Shown in pieces: positions 33,201-38,420 of a DNA stretch of 38,420 nt. The notes under the pieces were generated by a model, which was not told the origin of the DNA, made no database searches, and worked only from the letters and a program-made list of their open reading frames with translations. The position numbers and the translations under genes are program-made. The stretch's first letter is position 1. Each line of letters opens with the position of its first letter. The DNA lies in the NCBI GenBank assembly GCA_019694755.1, contig JAIBBI010000036.1, forward strand, positions 1 through 38,420, written 5' to 3'. The DNA comes from Gemmataceae bacterium. Lineage in GTDB: Bacteria; Planctomycetota; Planctomycetia; Gemmatales; Gemmataceae.

Positions 33201-33670
33201 TTGGAAAGAAAGAGCTGATCGTACCGGCCGTCGGGGGCGTTGATGTTCACCGAGAGCAGGATGTCCGGCGAGCGCTTGCGGGTGGTCACTCCGGTCTGCT
33301 TGATGACTTCCGGCAACGACGGGATCGCCAGCGACACCCGGTTCTGCACCAGCACCTGCGCCATGTTGAGGTCCACGCCGGTCTGGAAGGTGACGGTGAG
33401 GTTGTACGAGCCGTCGTTGGTGCATTGCGACGACATGTACAGCATGCCTTCGACGCCGTTGACCTGTTGCTCGATCGGCGAGGCGATCGTCTCGGACACC
33501 ACGGTCGCACTCGCGCCGGGATACCGGCAATCGACCTGGATCGTCGGCGGCGTAATGGCGGGGTATTGCGCGATGGGCAGCGTGAACACGGCGATGCCGC
33601 CGGCCAGCGTCATGACGATGGACAGCACGGCAGCGAAGATCGGGCGGTCGATGAAGAATCGCGCCAGCAC
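30272..33670 (-). CDS. RND efflux permease, HAE1 family (first copy)
   Basis: A 1132-residue AcrB-type exporter, closely similar to its neighbour, so the pair is a tandem duplication. Family features are MLARFFIDRPIFAAVLSIV at 1-19, SPIEQQVNGVEGMLYMSS at 64-81, proton-relay D409/D410 in GIVVDDAIVVVEAVEHH, and K998 in LASKNAILIVEFA. The protein is about 80 residues longer than AcrB; most of the excess is an insertion at about 507-570 with two hydrophobic stretches (VSYLLAGAAFGLWVGGPFLA, WATAGLLAAIGLLIRLGI). Start GTG 33670 has GAGGA 7 bases upstream and follows the adaptor gene by 16 bp. It may form trimers alone or mixed trimers with its paralogue, as MdtB and MdtC do. Confidence 0.93.
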   Translation of the reverse strand: MLARFFIDRPIFAAVLSIVMTLAGGIAVFTLPIAQYPAITPPTIQVDCRYPGASATVVSETIASPIEQQVNGVEGMLYMSSQCTNDGSYNLTVTFQTGVDLNMAQVLVQNRVSLAIPSLPEVIKQTGVTTRKRSPDILLSVNINAPDGRYDQLFLSNYALTRLRDELVRLPGVSDVLITGQRDYSMRIWLDADKMAARNLTASDVVAALRSQNIDVATGQVGQPPTPSGQPQQITLDLLGRLRNPYQFADIILRSTPEGHLLRLGDVARVTLGAKSEDVTCRLDGKTSVGMPVFQLPDANALDVARAVKTKMKELSKDFPEGLIFEIQYDTTPFISQSIREVYFTLAEAVVLVAIVVLVFLQSWRSAVIPLIAVPVAIVGTFAVMAVVGFSLNNLTLFGLVLAIGIVVDDAIVVVEAVEHHIERGLAPHPATVQAMKEVSGPIIAVAFVLCAVFVPCAFIRGITGSFFRQFALTIAVSTVISTFNSLTLSPALAARLLRSRHTVAEPLPRVSYLLAGAAFGLWVGGPFLARRLALDGWSADVCRWATAGLLAAIGLLIRLGINHLLTSLLRGFDRVFAWLTTGYLRLVRFLVRRGRAVLIAYATLVALTLWGLRALPTGFIPAQDMGYLLVNVQLPDAASLERTDKVMRKLERIALDTPGVNHVLTVTGQSFLLSAFGSNFGSQFVLLDDYDKRLKPELYGEAIAASIRKRYASDILEATPVIFSPPPVRGVGRAGGFKLMLEDRGDIGPSALQEQTDGLVEQGNRQPNLTGLFSVFRANSPQIFVDLDRTESMTRGVPLREVFDTLQVYLGSLYVNDFGMLGRTWQVVAQAESKFRDEPRDVARLRVRNSQGEMVPLGAIAGLREINSPLILTRYNMYPAAAITGNTVRGVSSGQGIALMNQLARRELPASVTTEWTEMAFLELQAGNTALMVFAAAVVMVFLVLAALYESWALPLAVILVMPMCLLSAITGVWLASMDINIFTQVGFVVLVGLASKNAILIVEFARTKRQSGASAVDAALEACQLRVRPIVMTSLAFILGVLPLVLATGAGAEMRRTLGTAVFSGMLGVTLFGLVLTPVFFVVIDGLTSGTHSRPAVVDQVGRFILGVLSLRMLFRFLRRLPATLATHRH

Positions 33671-33686
33671 GTGTGCTTCCTCTGGT

Positions 33687-34877
33687 TCAGCGGCCGGCCG
33701 GCGCCCCGCCTGCGTTCGCGGCCGGGGGAGAGGCCGGCCCTGCGCCTGGCATGTCGACCAGACGCGCCTCGACTGTCACGCCCGCGCGTACACGCTGCAG
33801 GCCGCTGACGATGACGCGGTCGGTCGCGGTGAGGCCCGATTCAATGACCCGCAGACCTTCGTGGAGCGACCCGACCTTGATCTTGCGCGGCTGCACGACG
33901 TTCTTCCCGTCGACCACGAAGACCGACTTTTGGCCCTGATCAGTACTCAGCGCCTGCTCGGCGATCATCATCGCGGAGTAGGGGTCGCCGACGTTGATGC
34001 GGGTACGGACGAAAAGCCCCGGCGAGAGCAGCGCGGTCGGGTTATCGAAAACGCCACGCACACGGAGCGTGCCGGTGTTGGCGATGAGCCGGTTGTCGAT
34101 GAAGTCGATGGTGCCCTTGAGCGAGTAGCCGTCTTCGTCGGTCAGGCCCAGTTCCACGGGCATGGAGTTGCCGCGGGCCGAGCGGATTTTTCCGGACTGG
34201 ACCAACCGGCGGAGGCGGAGCATCGTACGCTCGTCGATGTCGAAGTAGGCGTACATCGGCTTCCAGACGACGATGGACGTGAGCACGGTGTCGTCGGCTT
34301 TCACGAGGTTGCCGGGGTCAATCATCATCCGGCCGATCCGGCCGCTCACAGGCGCGACCACCTTCGTAAAGCCGAGATTGAGCCGGGCGACTTCCTGCCC
34401 TGCCCTCGCGACGTCGACCGACGCCATGGCCTCGGCGCGGTCGCTGGCGACGCGGTCGTAGTCTTCCTGGCTCATCGCCTTGCTGGCGAGCAATTCTTTC
34501 GCCCGGATGAGATCGGTCTCGAGTCGGGCGAGGCGGGATTTTGCGAGCGCGACGTTGGCCTCGGCCCGGTCCACTTCCGCCTTGTAGGTGCGGGGGTCGA
34601 TCTGAAAGAGCGGGTCGCCGGCCTTCACGTCCGCGCCCTCTTTGAAATCCACGCGGTCGAGGTATCCGGTGACGCGGGCACGTATGTCGACGGACTGCGA
34701 AGCTTCGGTCCGCCCGCTGAACTCCTCGTGCTCGGAGACCGTGCGCGTGATCGGCATTGCGACCAGAACGGCCGGGGGCTTCGGCGGGGCCAGTTGCGGC
34801 GCGTTGCGGCCGCATCCCGCAGCGAGAGATACGAACACTATCAGGCCCGCGGCCCATCGGCAGGGCGTGGACTTCAT
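33687..34877 (-). CDS. RND periplasmic adaptor (membrane fusion protein), lipoprotein
   Basis: A 396-residue adaptor that links the RND pump to an outer-membrane channel. The N-terminus has a lipobox LAAGC at 18-22, so it is probably lipid-anchored at C22. Residues 60-95 and 165-200 form the split lipoyl domain (RVTGYLDRVDFKEGADVKAGDPLFQID; VVAPVSGRIGRMMIDPGNLV) around a coiled-coil hairpin at about 98-165. Beta-barrel and membrane-proximal domains follow (to about 375), then a Pro/Ala/Gly-rich tail. Start ATG 34877 overlaps the TetR stop (ATGA) and has GGGAGG 5 bases upstream. No outer-membrane factor gene lies in the window, so the pump must borrow one encoded elsewhere. Confidence 0.94.
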   Translation of the reverse strand: MKSTPCRWAAGLIVFVSLAAGCGRNAPQLAPPKPPAVLVAMPITRTVSEHEEFSGRTEASQSVDIRARVTGYLDRVDFKEGADVKAGDPLFQIDPRTYKAEVDRAEANVALAKSRLARLETDLIRAKELLASKAMSQEDYDRVASDRAEAMASVDVARAGQEVARLNLGFTKVVAPVSGRIGRMMIDPGNLVKADDTVLTSIVVWKPMYAYFDIDERTMLRLRRLVQSGKIRSARGNSMPVELGLTDEDGYSLKGTIDFIDNRLIANTGTLRVRGVFDNPTALLSPGLFVRTRINVGDPYSAMMIAEQALSTDQGQKSVFVVDGKNVVQPRKIKVGSLHEGLRVIESGLTATDRVIVSGLQRVRAGVTVEARLVDMPGAGPASPPAANAGGAPAGR

Positions 34878-35512
34878 GCAGACCTCCCGCGACGACGCTC
34901 CGGCTGACTGAGAATCCCGAGCAGGAAGATGTCGAGGACATCGTCGGCCTGCTGCTGCCAGGTCTTGCGCGACCCGGTGAAATGGTTGATGAAGATCGTT
35001 CCGTAGAGCGCGCTGCTCAGAACGTCCGAGATTCGCTCGACGGGCACGTCGCGGAGCCGACCCCGGCCGATCATCTCGCGGTACAGGTCCTGCCATTTCT
35101 TGATGTGGGCTTCGCGGTGCTCGAAGTAGGTGGGCGTCGGCCGGTCTTTGAACGCGGCCCGCTCCTGGATGAGCAACTCGACAAACTGCGGGTGCACCGA
35201 ACAGAACTTGAGAAACGCCCGCACGCCGACTCGGACCCGATCCAGCGGGTCGTCGATCCCGGTGAGTTCGTCGGTGACGAATTGACGGAGCCGCCTCATG
35301 AGCCGGTCCGCGGCCGCGAGAAACAACGCCTCCTTGCTCGGGAAGTAGCGGTACAGCGTTCCTTTGCCAACCTTCAGCCGGGCGGCGAGTTCGTCGGTGT
35401 CCGTGCCGGCAAAGCCGTGCTCGGCGAAGAGCACCGCGGCCGCATCAAGGATTTCGTGCCGGCGTCGCTCGGCCCGCTCGCTCCGGCGGTCGACGGCCTG
35501 TTTCACAGCCAC
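34874..35512 (-). CDS. TetR/AcrR-family transcriptional regulator
   Basis: A 212-residue repressor. The N-terminal helix-turn-helix is at about 20-62: HEILDAAAVLFAEHGFAGTDTDELAARL, then KVGKGTLYRYFPSKEALFLA. The C-terminal ligand domain (about 75-205) includes FLKFCSVHPQFVELLIQERAAF and NHFTGSRKTWQQQADDVLDIFLLGIL. GTG 35512 was chosen because GGAGGG lies 6 bases upstream; TTG 35530 and GTG 35506 are in frame. The gene is first in the efflux operon, its stop overlapping the adaptor start, and a palindrome upstream overlaps the predicted promoter. It probably represses its own operon until a toxic ligand binds. Confidence 0.93.
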   Translation of the reverse strand: MAVKQAVDRRSERAERRRHEILDAAAVLFAEHGFAGTDTDELAARLKVGKGTLYRYFPSKEALFLAAADRLMRRLRQFVTDELTGIDDPLDRVRVGVRAFLKFCSVHPQFVELLIQERAAFKDRPTPTYFEHREAHIKKWQDLYREMIGRGRLRDVPVERISDVLSSALYGTIFINHFTGSRKTWQQQADDVLDIFLLGILSQPERRRGRSA

Positions 35513-35533
35513 GCCTGTCCCTCCCCGCAAAAC

Positions 35534-35553
35534 GATACTGACTAGTCCGTATC
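35534..35553. promoter_or_regulatory. Probable TetR operator, 20-bp imperfect palindrome
   Basis: The half-sites GATACTGACT (35534-35543) and AGTCCGTATC (35544-35553) match in 9 of 10 pairs, a typical TetR-family operator layout with central GACTAGTC. It overlaps the -10 of the predicted promoter for the efflux operon and lies 22 bp before the regulator's start codon. Bound repressor would block RNA polymerase. Confidence 0.7.
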
Positions 35554-35579
35554 ATATCCCGTCATTCGAGCCCACACAA
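35551..35579 (-). promoter_or_regulatory. Predicted promoter of the tetR-efflux operon
   Basis: On the minus strand, TTGTGT (35574-35579) and TATGAT (35551-35556) are separated by exactly 17 bp, matching a housekeeping sigma promoter, with a -10 of five out of six. Transcription would start within the operator. The region lies between the WD40 kinase stop (35594) and the TetR start. Confidence 0.55.
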
Positions 35580-35593
35580 TCCAAGTCGCATGA

Positions 35594-38420
35594 TTATTCG
35601 CGGGGGCCGGAAAGCGGGCGCAGGTCGAAAATGTTGATGCTGCCGTCCCAATTACTGGAGACAAGGCGGGTGCCGTCCGGCGAAAATGCCACCCGGCAGT
35701 CGGCCGCCATGTCTTCGGGTCGGGGCGGCGCGAGGCCGCGGATCTGCACGATCTGCTGCCGGTTGATCGGATCAAACAGCGTTATGATCCCGTCATAACC
35801 GATCGTCGCCAGCCGGCTGCTGTCCGGGTGGTAAGCCAGGCACGTATTCGTCTTGTCGCAGGGTAACTCGAATCGCGGCTGCAGGTCCGGCCACGAAAAT
35901 CCGCGTACCGTGCCGTCGACTGTCACGGCCACCTCCCGGCCGTCCGGTCGGAAGACGGGCGCGGTCCACGCGCCGCGCCCGCGGGTGATCTCGCGCGTCG
36001 AACCGGTCGCGACGTCAATGGAGCCGACGACCGTCATCGCGGCCGGGTTCGCCTCCACGGCGCAGTATCCGATGGCTCGCCCCGTGGAATCGATGCCGAT
36101 GCAACGCACCCGCACGCCCGACAGCGGCCAGGGCCCCGTGAGCAACTTGTTTTTCGAGTCCCAGCACCGGACAACGGACCCTTCGCCGGCCTTGGCCGCC
36201 CAGACGACATACTGCCCGGCCGGGTCCGACCCGAGTGCATAGACAGGTTCCTCGTTGGCCCACGACCGGACGAGCCGGCCGTCGGTTGCGGACCACAGGC
36301 CAACCTCGATCGTACGATCTTTGCGGATACCGAAGACAACGTCGGGCTCCGCGAGGAACCCGGTGTATCGTGCCGGGTAAATGGGCCGGGCCTGGATGTC
36401 GGCCGTGGTTGAGAATTGCCGGGAGCCGTCGGCGATGTTCCACCGGGTCAATTTGCCGTTCAGCGCGACGGCCGTCACGGTATCGTTGGTCACGAGGATG
36501 TCGTTCAGCCTGTTGTCGAAGGTCAGTAGTTTGCCCGTGCCGACGTTTTTCAAGTCCCACCAGCGGATCGTGCCGTCCTGCCCCCCGGACACCATCCAGA
36601 TATCGTTCGGATCGACGGCGATGCAGCGCACGGCAGACTCATGGCCGCGCCAGGTTCGGATCAACTGGCCGGTGGCGGCCCGCCAGGCGCAGATGGTCTT
36701 ATCCGCGCCGCCGGTGAAGAGCGTCGCACCGTCGCGCGACCAGGCGACGGCATAAACGGGGCCGGGGTGCGCCTGCCAGCGGCGGATCTGCTCCCGGTCG
36801 GCTGTCCGGTACAGCGTGACCGTGCCGATCGTGGAACCGAGCGCGATCTGCTGGCCGTCCGGTGCAGTCGCCAGCCCGGCCGCCATCGCGGGTCGCAAGT
36901 CCACGCGGTTCTGATTTTCGAGTTGGGGCCAATCGGCGAATCGAAGCACGCTCCAGCCGGCCACGGCGATCGCCTGAGTCGCATGCGACCCGGCCATCAC
37001 GACCGGCCGACCGACTTGAAACGGGACTTCCCGAATCACCGCGCCGCGGGTGCAGTCAATTTCAGCCACGAAGCTGGGTTGCGTGACGCAGGCCGCGAGC
37101 AGTGTTTCCGTGTTACCGACAAACGTCAGGTGCGCGACCTCGGCCCGCAAGGACAGGCGGTGCAGGAGTTGACCGGACGAATCCGCAATGACCACCTGTC
37201 CCGCGGTGGTGCCCCATGCGAGGATGCGGCCGGAGGGGCTGGCGGCCACGCAACTCGCCCCGCCCAGGACTTCGGGGCCGAACCGCCGGTGGCCTTCGCT
37301 CGACGTGATCAGCGTCAGCCCGTCGTCCGGGCGGATCTCCTGCGTGACGGTGTAACGCGGCCGACCGATGGCCGCGGCCACCTCGTTCACCTGGCCCGGA
37401 ATCAGAACCAGCGAATTAACCCAGTTCGCGACGCGGTCGACTCGCGTTTCGGGTTGAAACACCCGCGTCAGATAATTCCACTCGCAGCCGCGCAGGTTGG
37501 CCCGGCCGGGAGCGGGTCGGCAGTTGTCCAGGACTCGCCGGGCCTGCTCGGTGTCGCCGCTCTCCCACAGCAGGATTGCCTGGGCCAGCCTGCCCGTGTA
37601 CAGGTTCTGCTCGGCAACCGCCCGCTGGGCCGCCTCCTCACGTCGCGCTGCCACCGCTGCCCGCCACTGCCAGAGCACCCCGAGCATTCCGATGACAAGG
37701 GACACGGCGACGGAGCAGAGCAGCCCCGTCGTCACCGGGTGACGGCGGACAAGTTTGACGACCCGCCCGGCAAGCGACAATGGTCGCGCTTCGGTCGATT
37801 GTCCGTTCAGGAACCGCTCGAGATCGTCGGCCAGTAATCGGGCCGAGGCGTACCGCCGGCCCGGTGACTTCTCCAGACACTTCAGGCACACCGACTCGAG
37901 ATCGCGCGGGATGCCCGGCCTAAGTCGGGCCGGGTGGACCGGGTCGGAGTTGGCCACGAGCATGAGGATCGAGATCGGGTTGTCGCCCTCGAAAGGCGGC
38001 CGACCCGTGAGACACTCGTACAGGATCGCGCCGAGCGCGTAGATATCGGCCGGGGGGCCGACCCGCTTCGCGCCGGACGCTTGCTCGGGCGCCATATAGC
38101 TTGGCGTGCCGATCATCTCGCCGCTTTGCGACAGTCCGACCTGCGCCAGGTCTTTCACCAGGCCGAAGTCCGCGACCTTGGCCGTCGCGAAGGGCGATTG
38201 CCGGCTGCCCGATCCGGTCGACGACGAGCCTGCTGCGCTGGTCGCACGGCTCTCGGGTGACCGGTCGACTTGCGGGTTGGTGAAGAGAACATTGGCCGGC
38301 TTGAGGTCACGGTGGACGAGATTGGCCTCGTGGGCGGCGTGGACCGCGTCGGCCACGGTGCGGATCAACTCGGCCGCCTCGCGGGGCCGGAGCGGTCCGT
38401 CGCGCAGGCGGTCGGCCAGC
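35594..38420 (-). CDS. Ser/Thr kinase with C-terminal WD40 propeller, 5' end cut by window
   Basis: The frame is open to the right edge, so the glycine loop and catalytic lysine are outside. Visible residues (941) begin LADRLRDGPLRPREAAELIR, then HRDLKPANVLF (HRD at 36-38), an unusual Ser/Gly/Arg-rich insertion before VADFGLVKD, SYMAPEQA and the C-lobe, ending with RRYASARLLADDLERFL. A membrane helix at about 218-240 (TTGLLCSVAVSLVIGMLGVLW) follows. The rest is a repeat region of WD40 type, for example AHPGPVYAVAWSRDGATLFTGGADKTICAW and GHESAVRCIAVDPNDIWMVSGGQDGTIRWWDL, where each ends in a Trp-Asp-like strand. The propeller would be the sensor. No sigma gene is adjacent within the window, although one could lie beyond the right edge. 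Confidence 0.93.
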   Translation of the reverse strand, partial: LADRLRDGPLRPREAAELIRTVADAVHAAHEANLVHRDLKPANVLFTNPQVDRSPESRATSAAGSSSTGSGSRQSPFATAKVADFGLVKDLAQVGLSQSGEMIGTPSYMAPEQASGAKRVGPPADIYALGAILYECLTGRPPFEGDNPISILMLVANSDPVHPARLRPGIPRDLESVCLKCLEKSPGRRYASARLLADDLERFLNGQSTEARPLSLAGRVVKLVRRHPVTTGLLCSVAVSLVIGMLGVLWQWRAAVAARREEAAQRAVAEQNLYTGRLAQAILLWESGDTEQARRVLDNCRPAPGRANLRGCEWNYLTRVFQPETRVDRVANWVNSLVLIPGQVNEVAAAIGRPRYTVTQEIRPDDGLTLITSSEGHRRFGPEVLGGASCVAASPSGRILAWGTTAGQVVIADSSGQLLHRLSLRAEVAHLTFVGNTETLLAACVTQPSFVAEIDCTRGAVIREVPFQVGRPVVMAGSHATQAIAVAGWSVLRFADWPQLENQNRVDLRPAMAAGLATAPDGQQIALGSTIGTVTLYRTADREQIRRWQAHPGPVYAVAWSRDGATLFTGGADKTICAWRAATGQLIRTWRGHESAVRCIAVDPNDIWMVSGGQDGTIRWWDLKNVGTGKLLTFDNRLNDILVTNDTVTAVALNGKLTRWNIADGSRQFSTTADIQARPIYPARYTGFLAEPDVVFGIRKDRTIEVGLWSATDGRLVRSWANEEPVYALGSDPAGQYVVWAAKAGEGSVVRCWDSKNKLLTGPWPLSGVRVRCIGIDSTGRAIGYCAVEANPAAMTVVGSIDVATGSTREITRGRGAWTAPVFRPDGREVAVTVDGTVRGFSWPDLQPRFELPCDKTNTCLAYHPDSSRLATIGYDGIITLFDPINRQQIVQIRGLAPPRPEDMAADCRVAFSPDGTRLVSSNWDGSINIFDLRPLSGPRE
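38180..38281 (-). other. Low-complexity insertion in the kinase catalytic region
   Basis: Between the catalytic loop (HRDLKPANVLF) and the DFG motif, kinases of this family usually have about ten residues. Here about 34 residues intervene, rich in Ser, Gly, Arg and Thr (positions 47-80 of the visible part). Such a loop could be phosphorylated or flexible. No function is known. Confidence 0.6.

Noticed and set aside
34878-35096. Upstream extension of the adaptor gene
   Set aside because: Overlaps the TetR coding sequence; the lipoprotein signal and GGGAGG ribosome site place the start at ATG 34877.
1-38420. CRISPR arrays, transposons, tRNA genes or prophage
   Set aside because: No regularly spaced repeats, transposase motifs, tRNA-like cloverleaf or phage genes were noticed on reading; a computed search was not possible.

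Overview
The window is GC-rich, densely coded bacterial DNA that most likely comes from a planctomycete, probably a Gemmata-like lineage. This is inferred from gene content: several ECF sigma factors paired with large membrane Ser/Thr kinases, kinase fusions to formylglycine-enzyme-fold, TPR or WD40 domains, a sigma factor with a C-terminal lipocalin-like domain, N-terminal LEDRxxP tags, PEP-CTERM proteins and a sulfatase. I saw no rRNA, tRNA, CRISPR array, insertion sequence or phage gene. Both ends cut through a gene, and no gap over 300 bases lacks a gene.

Left third (1-13065), mostly + strand. After a partial NTF2-like gene comes a kinase with an N-terminal anti-sigma-type zinc motif and a C-terminal FGE-like domain. 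Its stop overlaps the start of an ECF sigma gene. A small unknown gene runs convergently. Next is a second ECF sigma with a membrane-spanning C-terminal extension, followed by three exported proteins: a PQQ-type sugar dehydrogenase-like protein and two PEP-CTERM proteins. Behind a hairpin terminator lies a second sigma/kinase pair, sigma first, whose kinase carries an FGE-like domain and a helical tail. A small unknown gene closes the block.

Middle (13086-21314), independent enzyme genes: type II NADH dehydrogenase (-), a secreted GH10-like glycosidase (+), an S9 peptidase (+), a secreted sulfatase (-) and an ALDH7-type aldehyde dehydrogenase (+).

Right part (21320-38420), all on the - strand. 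Read in the direction of transcription, it holds a kinase with WD40 repeats (cut by the window edge), then a tetR-adaptor-RND-RND efflux operon with a palindromic operator over its predicted promoter. After that come an ECF sigma gene overlapping a TPR kinase gene and, 54 bp on, a secreted matrixin-like protein.

The most notable theme is three sigma/kinase modules with different sensor domains, two of them next to genes for exported proteins. The best leads are the zinc-finger/kinase/FGE fusion coupled to its sigma factor, a paired two-helix insertion in both RND pumps, a kinase with DFN in place of DFG, and a matrixin lacking its third zinc histidine. Domain calls come from reading motifs by eye; no database search was run.
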